From assembly GCF_900091725.1 (NCBI RefSeq), contig NZ_FMBW01000046.1:45961-109960 (forward strand): a DNA stretch of 64,000 nt, read 5' to 3'. A program made the position numbers and the translations under genes. Shown here piece by piece: positions 1 through 11,276 of this stretch. Numbering within the stretch: the first letter of the stretch is position 1; each line of letters begins with the position of its first letter. The notes below the pieces were generated by a model, which did not search any database, was not told where the DNA came from, and was given only the letters and a program-made list of their open reading frames with translations. This DNA is from Streptomyces sp. DvalAA-43 (GTDB lineage Bacteria > Actinomycetota > Actinomycetes > Streptomycetales > Streptomycetaceae).

Positions 1-73
1 GCAGGCGGTGCGCACCGGAGCGCGGGGCACGCGGTGCGCCCGGAGCAGGAGGCGTCCGCGATGCGCCCCGGCG

Positions 74-1351
74 TCAGGAGGCGTCGTTCGCCGCCTCGAC
101 CAGCGCGTCCTTGGTGACCGCACCGACGTACACCTTGCCGTTCTCCGTCACCAGTGCGTTGATCAGGCGGGTCTTGAGGACCGTGCCCGAGCCGAACTTC
201 CCGGAGACCTTGTCGCCCAGCGCGCCCAGGAACTGCTGGGCCTCGGCCGGGACGTCGCCCGACGCCTTCGAGGGGAGCCCGGCGGCGCCCGGGGTGGTGA
301 TCTCGGCGATGGCGCTCCAGCCCTCGCCGATGACCTTGGTGTCCTTGCCGCCCTGGCCACCGGCGCCCAGCCCCTCGGCGCCCAGTCCTTCGGCACCCGG
401 GATCAGATCGCCGAGGCCCTTGTCGGCCCCGTGCTGCGCCTTCGCGTCGTCGGCCTCGGTCACCGAGGTGCCCTTGGGCGGGGTGAAGGTGAACGAGGAG
501 GCGTCCGGCTTCGAGAAGTCGACCTTGGTGAATCCGGCGTCGACGATGGCCTTGCCGCCGGCGCTCGGGAGCAGCGTGAACTTCAGCGGCACGCCGTTCT
601 CCGCGTCGACCGCGATCGTGGCCGAACCGATCGTGGAGCCGCTCTGCTTCGGCTTGACGACCAGCTTGTAGGCGTCGCGTCCGGCGACCTGCGCGGTGCC
701 GTCGACCGTCACCGACGTGGTGGGTCCGGCGGCCTTCAGCACCTGCTCGGCGAGCGCCTTCGGGGTGGTGGGCACGCCCTCGGGAACCGGGTGCGCGGAC
801 TTCTTGCCGGCCTCCCGACCGGCGTCCTCGCCCGCCCGGTCCTCGGTGGCGTGGTAGGCCTCGTCGGACTTGCTGTCGTACGCCCAGACCTGATCGCCGT
901 TGCGGATCAGGCTGTACTCGGCGGCGTCGTCCAGGATCGACACCCGCTGCTTGTCGGGGCCGTCGGCGGCCACCCGGAGGGTGTGCGTGCCGGAGGCCAG
1001 CTCCGTCATCCGCTCCTGCGGGTCGGCGCCCGAACCGCCCTTGCCGCCCGCGGCGCCGGAGGCGAAGGACTCGGCCAGGCCACCGAGCGACGGGATGCCG
1101 AGGTCCGTGCTGATCTTCACCGTGCCGGAGAGCTGCTCGGTGTCGGAAGCGGCGATCTTCTCGATGAGTTTCTGTGCGCTGATCTTCGGCAGATCGGGAT
1201 CGCCGGAGCTCGCGAGCGCCGGGACCAGCCCGATCGTCGCGGCGGCCACCCCCGCCACCGCGACCGGGACGATGTAGCGCGCCGCCTTGCGGCGGCCCGC
1301 AGCGGTGCCCGTGGTCCCGCCGCTGGTCCCTGCGCTGTCGTTCGGTGCCAT
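74..1351 (-). CDS. LolA-like, membrane-anchored extracytoplasmic protein
   Basis: A 425-residue protein. A short basic N-terminus is followed by one hydrophobic segment at about residues 27-48 (an uncleaved signal anchor or signal peptide). The rest is an exported domain rich in beta-strand-type sequence, resembling the LolA/LppX/DUF2092 fold of proteins that bind hydrophobic ligands or sense envelope state. A Gly/Lys-rich linker (around GAEGLGAEGLGAGGQGG) separates two parts. I chose the ATG at 1351 over an upstream in-frame start because GGAGGT lies about nine bases before it. The gene follows the polyprenyl synthase on the same strand after 274 bases. Seen: the anchor and composition. Family knowledge: actinobacterial LolA-like proteins are extracytoplasmic. 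The ligand and role are unknown. Confidence 0.72.
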   Translation of the reverse strand: MAPNDSAGTSGGTTGTAAGRRKAARYIVPVAVAGVAAATIGLVPALASSGDPDLPKISAQKLIEKIAASDTEQLSGTVKISTDLGIPSLGGLAESFASGAAGGKGGSGADPQERMTELASGTHTLRVAADGPDKQRVSILDDAAEYSLIRNGDQVWAYDSKSDEAYHATEDRAGEDAGREAGKKSAHPVPEGVPTTPKALAEQVLKAAGPTTSVTVDGTAQVAGRDAYKLVVKPKQSGSTIGSATIAVDAENGVPLKFTLLPSAGGKAIVDAGFTKVDFSKPDASSFTFTPPKGTSVTEADDAKAQHGADKGLGDLIPGAEGLGAEGLGAGGQGGKDTKVIGEGWSAIAEITTPGAAGLPSKASGDVPAEAQQFLGALGDKVSGKFGSGTVLKTRLINALVTENGKVYVGAVTKDALVEAANDAS

Positions 1352-1625
1352 GTGTGCCCTACCTCCGTGGTCGGCGGCTTCCGTCCGGTTGCACTCGTCC
1401 ACTCCGCGCCGCCATTCTCACCTGGTGTGGTCAGGAGTGGTTGTTCTCCATCTGACCAAACCGGCGGCACGGAAGCGTCAGCCCCCGGGAGCAACTCCGC
1501 GTACCTCTTCGGTATGACACCGTACGGCGATCGCCGCCCCGTCCAGTAGGGGACGCCCACGCGGGGTCGACGACGACGCGCGCCGGCACACGTGGGCCCA
1601 CGCCGCGGGGAACGCCCCCACGGCG
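1352..1625. other. Intergenic region between polyprenyl synthase and LolA-like gene
   Basis: These 274 bases carry no convincing gene. They must hold the promoter of the LolA-like gene, although I could not fix -10/-35 boxes. A 12-base perfect palindrome, CGTGGGCCCACG, lies near 1591-1602, just past the polyprenyl synthase stop, and could be part of a terminator stem or a protein site. Confidence 0.4.
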
Positions 1626-2636
1626 TCAGCCCGCGCGGTGCACCACCGCGTCGCACAGCTCCCGCAGCGCGGCCTTCGCATAGCCCTCGGGCAGCGGTGC
1701 CAGCGTGGCGCTCGCCTCCTGCGCGTACCGCACGGTGTCCCGCCTGGCCTGCTCCAGCGCCGGATGGGCGCGCAGCCTGCGCAGCGCCTCGGCGTGCCGG
1801 GCGTCGTCGGTGAGGTCGCCGTCGAGCAGCTCGACGAGCGCGAGGTCGTCCGGCTTCCTGTCGGCCGCCGCCTGCGCCCGCAGGTGGAGCACGGGGAGCG
1901 TCGGGATGCCCTCGCGCAGGTCGGTGCCGGGGGTCTTGCCGGACTCGTGGGAGTCGGAGGCGATGTCGAGTACGTCGTCGGCGAGCTGGAAGGCGACGCC
2001 GAGACGCTCCCCGTACTGGGTGAGGATGTCGACCGCCGACTCGTCCGCACCGGCCATCATCGCGCCGAAGCGGCAGGCCACGGCGATCAGCGAGCCGGTC
2101 TTGCCGCGCATCACTTCGAGGTAGTGCTCGACCGGGTCGCGGCCGTCGCCCGGTCCCGCGGTCTCCAGGATCTGGCCGGTGACCAGGCGCTCGAACGCCT
2201 CCGCCTGGATGCGTACGGCCTCCGGGCCGAGGTCGGCCAGTATGTGCGAGGCGCGGGCGAAGAGGAAGTCGCCGGTCAGCACGGCCACCGAGTTGCCCCA
2301 GCGGCTGTTGGCGCTGTCCACGCCGCGGCGCACGTCCGCCTCGTCCATCACGTCGTCGTGGTAGAGCGTCGCGAGGTGGGTCAGCTCGACGACCACGGCG
2401 GCGGGCACCACGCCCGGCGCGTCCGGATCGCCGAACTGGGCGGCCAGCATCGCCAGCAGTGGCCGGAAACGCTTGCCCCCGGCGCGTACGAGATGCTGCG
2501 CGGCCTCCGTGATGAAGGGCACGCCGCTCTTGGTGGCATCGAGCAGCCCGGACTCGACAGCAACCAACCCGGCCTGGACATCGGCCTCAAGTGCCTGGTC
2601 CCGCACGCTCAGCCCGAACGGCCCGACGACGGTCAC
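1626..2636 (-). CDS. Polyprenyl diphosphate synthase (long-chain, menaquinone side chain)
   Basis: A 336-residue trans-isoprenyl diphosphate synthase of normal length. It condenses isopentenyl diphosphate units onto an allylic primer. Both aspartate-rich Mg-diphosphate motifs are visible: DDVMD at 94-98 and DDVLD at 220-224, along with GGKRFRP at 53-59, which binds isopentenyl diphosphate. Small residues (Ala89, Thr90) before the first motif, with no bulky aromatic there, suit a long-chain product. In Streptomyces the expected product is the nonaprenyl-type chain of menaquinone; this is inferred, since chain length cannot be read with certainty. The start is GTG, with AGGAG eight to nine bases upstream. 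Complex I and other menaquinone genes lie in the same window, which supports the quinone role over carotenoid synthesis. Confidence 0.88.
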   Translation of the reverse strand: MTVVGPFGLSVRDQALEADVQAGLVAVESGLLDATKSGVPFITEAAQHLVRAGGKRFRPLLAMLAAQFGDPDAPGVVPAAVVVELTHLATLYHDDVMDEADVRRGVDSANSRWGNSVAVLTGDFLFARASHILADLGPEAVRIQAEAFERLVTGQILETAGPGDGRDPVEHYLEVMRGKTGSLIAVACRFGAMMAGADESAVDILTQYGERLGVAFQLADDVLDIASDSHESGKTPGTDLREGIPTLPVLHLRAQAAADRKPDDLALVELLDGDLTDDARHAEALRRLRAHPALEQARRDTVRYAQEASATLAPLPEGYAKAALRELCDAVVHRAG

Positions 2637-2792
2637 GAGGGGATCTCCTGTCTGCTGACGATCACACGGAATGTCGATGTGTCGCTGTCATCACTCAAGT
2701 CAGCGTATCCGGTCCTCTTTGGATCACCGTGGGCGCCTTCCCGCCACCGCCGGTATGTTCGGGATCAGCTCATACGATCAGGAGTTCTCCCT

Positions 2793-4292
2793 TTGTCCCA
2801 CACGGCCACCGACACCGAACCAAGTCAGCCGCCGCCCGAAGACGACCATGCCTTTTTCGGCCAGCCACGCGGGCTGATGACCCTGTCCGGCCTGGAGGTC
2901 TGGGAACGCTTCTCGTTCCTGGGCATGCAGGCGATCCTTGTCCTCTACTTCGCGGACACGGTCGCCCGCGGCGGGATGGGCATGGAGGCGGGGACCGCCG
3001 CGTCGGTCTCGGCCGCCTACGGCACCCTCGTCTATCTGGTCTCCGTGGCCGGCGGCTGGCTGGCCGACCGGATCCTCGGCTCGTACCGCGCCGTCCTGTA
3101 CGGCGGAATTCTCATCGCCTGCGGGCATTACGCCATGGCGGTGCCCACCGACACCATGACCTGGGTCGGCCTCGGTCTGATCAGCGCCGGAACCGGTCTG
3201 CTCAAGCCCAATGTGGCGACCATGGTCGGCAAGCTCTACCGCACCGACGACGAGCGCCGCGACGCCGGATTCGCCCTCTATTACATGGGCATCAACATCG
3301 GGGCGTTCCTCGGCCCGCTGGTCACCGGCTGGCTCGGGGACCACGCGAGCTGGCACTGGGGCTTCTCGGCCGCCGCCTTCGGCATGACCCTCGGTCTGAT
3401 CCAGTACGTGCTGGGCCGGCGTCACCTGGCCGGGCGAAAGCACAGCGCCGAATTCGCGCTGGCACCGGCACCCATGCGCCGCGCCATTCGGCTGATCGTG
3501 GTCGGCGCCGTCGTGGTCGCCGCCGTCGCCACCGCGCTCGCCCTCGCGGGCTGGCTGACCATGGACCGCTTCGTCGACCTGCTCACCCTGATCTCGGTGA
3601 TCGCACCGGTCGTCTACTTCGTGGTGATGTTCCGCAGCCCCCGGGTCACCTCGGAGGAGCGCGGCAGGCTGCGCCCGTACGTGGTGCTGTTCCTGGCCTC
3701 CGTCGTCTTCAACTTCATCCTCTTCCAGGCGTACTCGACGATGATGCTGCTCGCGTCGACCAACGCCCGTACCGAGATCTTCGGCTTCCACTTCCCGGCG
3801 AGCTGGTACGCCTCCGCGCTCGGCGCCTTCGAGGTCGCGCTCGCCCCGGTGGTCGCCGCCGTCTGGGCCCGGATGGGCCCGCGCCAGCCGCACGCCTCCA
3901 ACAAGATCGCGATCGGGGTGATCCTCGGCGGGCTGTCCTTCCTGCTGATGGTGCTGCCGACCTCCGGACACACCGGCGACACCTACAAGATGGCCGCCTG
4001 GTGGATCGTCGGCTCGTACCTGCTGCTCGGCCTCGGCGACATCCTGCTGGAGACCTCCGGCATGTCCGCGACCACCAAGCTCGCCCCGAAGGCGTTCGCC
4101 AGCCAGACGATGGCGCTCTGGTTCCTCTCGCTGGCCCTCGCCAACGGCATCCAGGCGCAAGTCGTGAAGCTGTACGGCGAGGTCTCCAACCCCGCCTACT
4201 TCGGTGTCAATGGCGCGATCGCGGTGGTGGCCGGTGTGGCCGTGATCGCCGCCGCCCCCTGGCTCAAGCGCACCATGCACCCCGTCCACTGA
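2793..4292 (+). CDS. POT/PTR2-family proton-coupled di-/tripeptide transporter
   Basis: A 499-residue polytopic membrane protein of the proton-dependent oligopeptide transporter family. The N-terminal ExxERF motif is present (Glu35, Glu38, Arg39), as is the PTR2 signature around GGWLADRILGSYRA and the segment YYMGINIGAFLGPL. About twelve to fourteen hydrophobic helices can be counted. It should import small peptides with protons. The start is a TTG at 2793, chosen because GGAG sits eight bases before it and the family's short hydrophilic N-terminus begins here; the frame stays open far upstream, but without family similarity. Its stop lies nine bases before a CocE/NonD hydrolase gene, so the two are probably one transcript, suggesting uptake followed by hydrolysis of a peptide-like substrate (inference). 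Confidence 0.9.
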   Translation: MSHTATDTEPSQPPPEDDHAFFGQPRGLMTLSGLEVWERFSFLGMQAILVLYFADTVARGGMGMEAGTAASVSAAYGTLVYLVSVAGGWLADRILGSYRAVLYGGILIACGHYAMAVPTDTMTWVGLGLISAGTGLLKPNVATMVGKLYRTDDERRDAGFALYYMGINIGAFLGPLVTGWLGDHASWHWGFSAAAFGMTLGLIQYVLGRRHLAGRKHSAEFALAPAPMRRAIRLIVVGAVVVAAVATALALAGWLTMDRFVDLLTLISVIAPVVYFVVMFRSPRVTSEERGRLRPYVVLFLASVVFNFILFQAYSTMMLLASTNARTEIFGFHFPASWYASALGAFEVALAPVVAAVWARMGPRQPHASNKIAIGVILGGLSFLLMVLPTSGHTGDTYKMAAWWIVGSYLLLGLGDILLETSGMSATTKLAPKAFASQTMALWFLSLALANGIQAQVVKLYGEVSNPAYFGVNGAIAVVAGVAVIAAAPWLKRTMHPVH

Positions 4293-4301
4293 GGTACCAC
4301 C

Positions 4302-6296
4302 ATGCACATCCGCACCACGTTCCCGTACGAGACCACCCATGAGGACGTCCGCATCCCGCTGCCGGACGGCACCCGGCTGTACGCCCGGATCTGGCGGCCC
4401 GTCACCGATGAACCGGTGCCCGCGCTGCTCGAATACCTCCCCTACCGGCTGAGCGACTGGACGGCGCCGCGCGACTGGCAGCGCCACCCCTGGTACGCGG
4501 GCCACGGCTACGCCTCCGTCCGGGTGGACGTGCGCGGACACGGCAACAGCGAGGGGCTGCCGGGCGACGAGTACGACGCGACGGAGCTGGCCGACGGGGT
4601 CGCCGTCGTCCACTGGCTGGCGCGGCAGGAGTGGTGCTCCGGCCGGGTCGGCATGTTCGGCATCTCGTGGGGCGGCTTCAACTCGCTCCAGATCGCCGCG
4701 CTGGCCCCCGAACCGCTGAAGGCCGTCGTCACCGTCTGCTCGACCGACGACCGCTACGACAACGACGTCCACTACATGGGCGGCTCGGTCCTCGGCGTCG
4801 ACATGCACGCCTGGGCGGCCACCATGCTGGCCTTCGTCTCCCGGCCGCCGGACCCGGCGCAGGTCGGCGAGGACTGGAAGGACATGTGGCTGAAGCGGCT
4901 GGAGACCGTCGAGCCCTTCATCCACACCTGGCTGGCGCACCAGACCCGCGACGACTACTGGAAGCACGGCAGCGTCTGCGAGGACTACTCCGCGATCCGG
5001 GCGAACGTCCTCGCGGTGGGCGGCTGGCACGACCCGTACCGCGACACCGTCCTGCGGCTCGTCGAGCACCTGCCGGCGGACCGGGTCCGCGGGCTGATCG
5101 GGCCGTGGTCGCACCAGTACCCCGACCGCGGTCTGCCGCCGGGGCCGTCGATCGGCTTCCTCCAGGAGACGCTGCGCTGGTGGGACCAGCATCTGAAGGA
5201 CAGGGACACCGGTGTGATGTCCGAGCCGCTGCTCCGGACCTGGATCAGCGATTCGCACCGGCCCGCCACGGTGTACGAGACGCTGCCGGGCCGCTGGGTC
5301 GGTGAGAACAGCTGGCCGTCCCCGGACGTCACGCCGGTCGAGTACGCCCTCCAGGGCGGCCCGCAGATCGTCGACTCGCCGCAGCAGACGGGTCTGGACG
5401 CCGGGCGCTTCTTCCCGTTCGGCAACGACGCCGATCTGCCGCCCGACCAGCGCGACGAGGACGCCAAGTCGGTCTGCTTCGAATTCCCGGTCGAGGACGC
5501 CCCGATCGAGATCCTGGGCCGCCCCCGGGTGAAGCTGCGGATCCGGATGGACGTGCCGCGCGGCCAGGCGATCGCCCGGCTCTGCGACGTGGCACCGGAC
5601 GGCTCCTCCACGCTGGTCACCCGGGGCGCGCTCAACCTCTCCGCCCGCGACGGCCGCGACCGCGCCGAGGACTGGCCGGTGGGCGCCACCGAGGAGGTGA
5701 CCTTCGAGCTGAACGGCATCGGGCACACCTTCCCGCCCGGCCACCGGATCAGGCTCGCTGTCTCCTCCTCGTACTGGCCGTGGATCTGGCCGCAGGCCGG
5801 TTCGGTGGGCTTCGTCCTGGACGCCGACGGCAGCCTCGTCGAACTGCCGGTGCGCCGGTCCGCCGGGGGCCCCGCGATCCGGTTCGAGGAGCCGGAGCAG
5901 TCGGAGCCGCTCGGCGTCGTGTACCCGGTGACGCTCGACGAGCAGCGCCCGGAGCGGCTGGTGGTCCGCGATGTCGCCAAGGGCGAATGGCGGCTGGAGG
6001 TCGACCCGCGCTACGGCGGCACCCGGGTCTACCCGGACGGACTGGAGTTCACCGAGGACGCCCTGGAGACGTACACGATCCAGGAGGGCGACCCGCTCTC
6101 CGCGCGCACCCGCTCCGACTGGGCGATCCGGCTGCACCGGCCGGAGCTGGCGTGGGACGTACGGATCGAGACGCGCTCCGAGATCAGCGCGGACGACACC
6201 GACTTCATCACCTCCGACGAGGTGGTCTGCAAGGAGGGCGGCGAGGTCGTCTTCCACCGGACCTGGGAGAAGCGGATCCCGCGCACGGCGGGCTGA
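4302..6296 (+). CDS. CocE/NonD-family alpha/beta hydrolase (X-Pro dipeptidyl peptidase-like)
   Basis: A 664-residue cytosolic-looking serine hydrolase. The N-terminal alpha/beta hydrolase domain has the nucleophile elbow GISWGG with Ser122. Candidate acid and base residues lie in the GGWHDPYRD region and in GPWSHQYPDRG (His near 272). The C-terminal half (about 330-560) looks like the jelly-roll domain of the X-Pro dipeptidyl-peptidase/cocaine-esterase family, here followed by an extra segment of about 100 residues. Members cleave X-Pro dipeptides or small esters and amides; substrate cannot be told from sequence. GAGG precedes the ATG. It sits nine bases behind the peptide transporter, so a peptidase-type role is the simplest guess. 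Confidence 0.85.
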   Translation: MHIRTTFPYETTHEDVRIPLPDGTRLYARIWRPVTDEPVPALLEYLPYRLSDWTAPRDWQRHPWYAGHGYASVRVDVRGHGNSEGLPGDEYDATELADGVAVVHWLARQEWCSGRVGMFGISWGGFNSLQIAALAPEPLKAVVTVCSTDDRYDNDVHYMGGSVLGVDMHAWAATMLAFVSRPPDPAQVGEDWKDMWLKRLETVEPFIHTWLAHQTRDDYWKHGSVCEDYSAIRANVLAVGGWHDPYRDTVLRLVEHLPADRVRGLIGPWSHQYPDRGLPPGPSIGFLQETLRWWDQHLKDRDTGVMSEPLLRTWISDSHRPATVYETLPGRWVGENSWPSPDVTPVEYALQGGPQIVDSPQQTGLDAGRFFPFGNDADLPPDQRDEDAKSVCFEFPVEDAPIEILGRPRVKLRIRMDVPRGQAIARLCDVAPDGSSTLVTRGALNLSARDGRDRAEDWPVGATEEVTFELNGIGHTFPPGHRIRLAVSSSYWPWIWPQAGSVGFVLDADGSLVELPVRRSAGGPAIRFEEPEQSEPLGVVYPVTLDEQRPERLVVRDVAKGEWRLEVDPRYGGTRVYPDGLEFTEDALETYTIQEGDPLSARTRSDWAIRLHRPELAWDVRIETRSEISADDTDFITSDEVVCKEGGEVVFHRTWEKRIPRTAG

Positions 6297-6394
6297 GAGA
6301 ACCCGGCGGAGGGCCCGGCAGCAGGCCCGGCAGCACCGGCGCACGCGCCGACCACCGCTGACCACACGCCGACCGCCGCCGGGCCCTCCGCCCA

Positions 6395-6426
6395 CCGCCG
6401 TGCCCCGCACACCCGGGGCACGGCGG
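6395..6426 (+). terminator. Hairpin terminator after the CocE/NonD gene
   Basis: A perfect 12-base stem, CCGCCGTGCCCC paired with GGGGCACGGCGG around an 8-base loop, lies 100 bases after the hydrolase stop and before the fumarylacetoacetase gene. There is no T-run, as is common in Streptomyces. A second, longer-looped pairing (GCGGAGGGCCCGGC with its complement) lies just upstream. Confidence 0.6.
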
Positions 6427-6524
6427 AACTTTCCGGTCATCAGGGGCGGTTGGGACACTCCCGCGAAGAGGCGGCGCCGACGTAACGTGTCCCCCAAGCG
6501 ACCTGGAAAGCGAGGCGGCAACAC

Positions 6525-7754
6525 ATGCCCGAGCAGAGCAGCCCGCTCGATCTGGCCGAGGGCGACCCCTTCGGTCCGCACAACCTTCCCTACGGAGTGT
6601 TCTCCACCCCCGACCACCCCGAGGACCGCCGGGTCGGCGTCCGCATCGGCAACCACGTGCTGGACGCCGGAGCCGCGGCGCACGCACTCGGCTCGCCCTA
6701 CGCGCAACTCCTCGCGCAGCCCGACCTGACCGCGCTGCTGTCGGCGGGCCGCACCGCCTGGCGGGACGTCCGGCGCGCGCTGACCGCGTGGGTGACGGTC
6801 CCGGCACACCGCGCGGACATCGAACCGCTGCTCCACCCGGTCGACGCCGTGACGCTCCATCTGCCGTACGCGGTCGCGGACTACGTCGACTTCTACGCGA
6901 GCGAGAACCACGCCACCAACGTCGGAAAGATCTTCCGGCCGAACGCCGAGGCGCTGACGCCCAACTGGAAGCACCTCCCGATCGGTTACCACGGCCGGTC
7001 CGGCACCGTCGTCGTCTCGGGCACGGACGTGGTGCGCCCGTCCGGCCAGCGCAAGGCGCCCACCGACCCGGCCCCGGTCTTCGGCCCCTCCGTCAAGCTG
7101 GACATCGAGGCCGAGGTCGGCTTCGTCGTCGGTGTGGGCTCCGAGCAGGGCCGCCCGGTCCCGCTCGGCGGCTTCCGCGACCATGTCTTCGGGCTCTGCC
7201 TGCTCAACGACTGGTCGGCGCGGGACATCCAGGCCTGGGAGTACGTCCCGCTCGGCCCGTTCCTCGGCAAGTCCTTCGCCACCTCCGTATCGGCCTGGGT
7301 GACGCCGCTGGAGGCCCTGGAGGCGGCCCGCATCGCGCCCCCGGCCCGCGACTTCCCGCTGCTCCCCTATCTGGAGGACGCCGGTGAGGAGGAGGCCGGC
7401 GGTCTCGACCTGCGGATCTCCGTCGCGATCAACGGACAGGTGGTCGCCGAACCGCCGTTCGCCACGATGTACTGGACGGCGGCCCAGATGCTGGCCCAGA
7501 TGACGGTGAACGGCGCGTCGCTGCGCACCGGCGATCTGTACGGCTCCGGCACGGTCAGCGGCGCCGAGCCCGGACAGCGCGGCTCCCTCCTGGAGCTGAC
7601 CTGGAACGGCAGCGAGCCGCTGGACCTCCCGGACGGCAAGCGCACCTTCCTGGAGGACGGCGACACGGTGACGATGACCGCCTGGGCCCCGGGCCCGGAC
7701 GGCACGAGGGTCGGCCTCGGCGAGGTCACTGGACGGATCGTCCCCGCGTCATGA
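6525..7754 (+). CDS. fahA: Fumarylacetoacetase (tyrosine / homogentisate catabolism)
   Basis: A 409-residue fumarylacetoacetate hydrolase, which cleaves fumarylacetoacetate to fumarate and acetoacetate in the last step of tyrosine degradation. Active-site blocks are intact: DFYASENHA (Asp122 metal ligand, His129 base), PIGYHGRSGTVVVSGT (Tyr155, Arg158), DIEAEVGF (Glu195, Glu197 metal ligands) and LLNDWSARDIQAWE. Length matches the family (about 420). A purine-rich GAGGCGG lies before the ATG. The end overlaps the next gene by four bases (ATGA), so the two are translationally coupled. Homogentisate dioxygenase and HPPD are not in the window. Confidence 0.95.
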   Translation: MPEQSSPLDLAEGDPFGPHNLPYGVFSTPDHPEDRRVGVRIGNHVLDAGAAAHALGSPYAQLLAQPDLTALLSAGRTAWRDVRRALTAWVTVPAHRADIEPLLHPVDAVTLHLPYAVADYVDFYASENHATNVGKIFRPNAEALTPNWKHLPIGYHGRSGTVVVSGTDVVRPSGQRKAPTDPAPVFGPSVKLDIEAEVGFVVGVGSEQGRPVPLGGFRDHVFGLCLLNDWSARDIQAWEYVPLGPFLGKSFATSVSAWVTPLEALEAARIAPPARDFPLLPYLEDAGEEEAGGLDLRISVAINGQVVAEPPFATMYWTAAQMLAQMTVNGASLRTGDLYGSGTVSGAEPGQRGSLLELTWNGSEPLDLPDGKRTFLEDGDTVTMTAWAPGPDGTRVGLGEVTGRIVPAS

Positions 7755-8437
7755 TGCCGACCGCCCCGGAGCTCACGCTCCCCGAGGAACTGCTGCTGCT
7801 CGCGCTGGACCCGCGGCGCGGCAAGCCGTACTGCTCCGGCCGTTCCCTGGAGTACGGAACGGCGGGCGCGGTCCTGCGGGAGCTGGAGCTCCAGGGCCGG
7901 GTCACCGGGCAGGGTGGCCGGATACGGGTACTGAACCCGCTCGCTCCCCCGGACCCGCTGCTCGCCCAGGTCCTGCGGAGCCTGTCGGCCCCGGGCACGG
8001 GCCGGCCCGGGGGCGACACCGACACCCGGCGGTGGGTCCGGCAGACCGGTCGGTACGTCCAGGAACTGTGCCTGGAACACCTGGTGCGCCGCTCGATCCT
8101 GCGCAGGGAGACCCACCGCTTCCTCGGCCTGCTGCCGTACCACCGGCACCCGGCGGCGGACCCGGCCCTGTCGCTCGCCGTCCGCGACCGCTTCACGGCC
8201 GCCGAGGCCGCCGGCTTCCCGGACCCGCGCAGCCGGACCCTGGCCGCCCTGGTCTCGGCGGTCGGCCTGTCGGGCACGGTGGCCAGGGGCGGTCTGCGCC
8301 AGCGTTGGGCGATGTACAACCTGGTGACCGAGGAGTGGACCGCGGAAGCGGTGCACCGGAACGTCCGCCAGGACCGGGCGAACCGGAACCGCAGAAGCCA
8401 CCTCAGCAGCGGGGGCGGGTCCTCGGGGGGCGACTGA
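7751..8437 (+). CDS. GOLPH3/VPS74-family (GPP34) protein
   Basis: A 228-residue protein of the GPP34 family, recognised from the N-terminal block TLPEELLLLALDPRRGKP followed by repeated helical LRELELQGRV-type segments. Eukaryotic members bind phosphatidylinositol-4-phosphate at the Golgi; bacterial members are common in Streptomyces and mostly uncharacterised, probably peripheral membrane proteins. Two adjacent ATG codons (7751 and 7754) are possible starts; the first overlaps the fumarylacetoacetase stop as ATGA. Coupling to a tyrosine-catabolism enzyme is odd, since no shared pathway is known, and may simply reflect a read-through operon. Confidence 0.85.
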   Translation: MMPTAPELTLPEELLLLALDPRRGKPYCSGRSLEYGTAGAVLRELELQGRVTGQGGRIRVLNPLAPPDPLLAQVLRSLSAPGTGRPGGDTDTRRWVRQTGRYVQELCLEHLVRRSILRRETHRFLGLLPYHRHPAADPALSLAVRDRFTAAEAAGFPDPRSRTLAALVSAVGLSGTVARGGLRQRWAMYNLVTEEWTAEAVHRNVRQDRANRNRRSHLSSGGGSSGGD

Positions 8438-8557
8438 CCGGGGCCGGGCGGGCCCCGGGAACCCGCTGGTCAGCGGTGCGCGAGGCGTTCACACGTTCGA
8501 GGGAGCCATGTCCCGTTCCCTGCGGATGCGCTGGAAAGTCCCGCGAGACTCTGCGTC

Positions 8558-9178
8558 ATGGGAGCACTGACGAGCGTGGGACCCGAGGCCCCCGAGCCGC
8601 GGTGGGCGGTTCCGCCCGTGGGCGGCTGGACCGCCGATGACCTGGACACACTCCCCAATCTGCCTCCGCACACGGAGCTGATCGACGGAAGCCTTGTCTT
8701 CGTGAGTCCGCGGACCCTGTTCCACCTGCGAACGGTCGACTTCTTCAATTGGCAGTTGCAGGCGCTGGCACCACGCGAATTCGAGGTCGCACGCGAGTTC
8801 ACCATCGACATCGACCGCTACAACCGGCCCGAGCCCGATGTGATCGTCGTGGACGGCAAGGTCATCCAGGACCCGAGCCAGACCCGCTTCCCCGCCGAAT
8901 CCGTACAGCTGGCCATCGAGGTCGTTTCCCCGGAATCCCTGACCCGGGACCGGGAGACCAAGCCCGTGAAGTACGCGCGGGCGAAGATCCCGCACTACTG
9001 GCGGGTGGAGAACCACGACGACAGGGTGGTGGTCTATGTCTTCGAGCTGGAGCCGTCGGCCGGGGCCTACACCTCCACCGGGATCTTCCACGACCGGATG
9101 AAGGTCTCCGTCCCCTTCCCGGTCGATCTGGACCTCACCGCGATCACCCCACGCCGCCGGGCGGCGGACCCGCAGTAG
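8558..9178 (+). CDS. Uma2-family (DUF820) restriction-endonuclease-fold protein
   Basis: A 206-residue protein with the PD-(D/E)xK nuclease core of the Uma2/DUF820 family: ELIDG at 40-44, PEPDVIVV with Asp94, LAIEVVSPES with Glu121 and Lys138 in the following helix. The family is greatly expanded in Streptomyces and cyanobacteria; its members are annotated as putative endonucleases, but cellular roles are unclear. There is no methyltransferase or partner gene, so a classical restriction system is not supported. It stands alone, 120 bases after the GPP34 gene and convergent with recQ. The start at 8558 is the only ATG that keeps the complete domain. Confidence 0.87.
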   Translation: MGALTSVGPEAPEPRWAVPPVGGWTADDLDTLPNLPPHTELIDGSLVFVSPRTLFHLRTVDFFNWQLQALAPREFEVAREFTIDIDRYNRPEPDVIVVDGKVIQDPSQTRFPAESVQLAIEVVSPESLTRDRETKPVKYARAKIPHYWRVENHDDRVVVYVFELEPSAGAYTSTGIFHDRMKVSVPFPVDLDLTAITPRRRAADPQ

Positions 9179-9193
9179 GTCCGTCCGCCGCCC
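9159..9193. terminator. Bidirectional hairpin between Uma2 gene and recQ
   Basis: An 11-base perfect stem, GGGCGGCGGAC with GTCCGCCGCCC, straddles the Uma2 stop codon and ends 13 bases before the recQ stop. It is well placed to end transcription from both convergent genes. Confidence 0.5.
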
Positions 9194-9206
9194 GGCCCCG
9201 TACCGC

Positions 9207-11198
<1,992 letters not shown>

Positions 11199-11276
11199 CG
11201 CTCTGTCCCCCGGGTCCGTCCCGCTCTTTCCGCGTTGCCGCCGTCCCCTGCCACGATAGGCGCCGCCTACGACAAC

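Noticed and set aside
1..73. Start of another gene at the left edge
   Set aside because: Only 73 bases are present; no reading frame can be supported from them.
2778..7184. Very long open frame (about 1,470 codons) on the minus strand
   Set aside because: It runs opposite to the POT transporter, CocE/NonD and fumarylacetoacetase genes. Composition is Arg/Val/Gly/Asp-rich, as expected of antisense frames in GC-rich DNA, with no domain.
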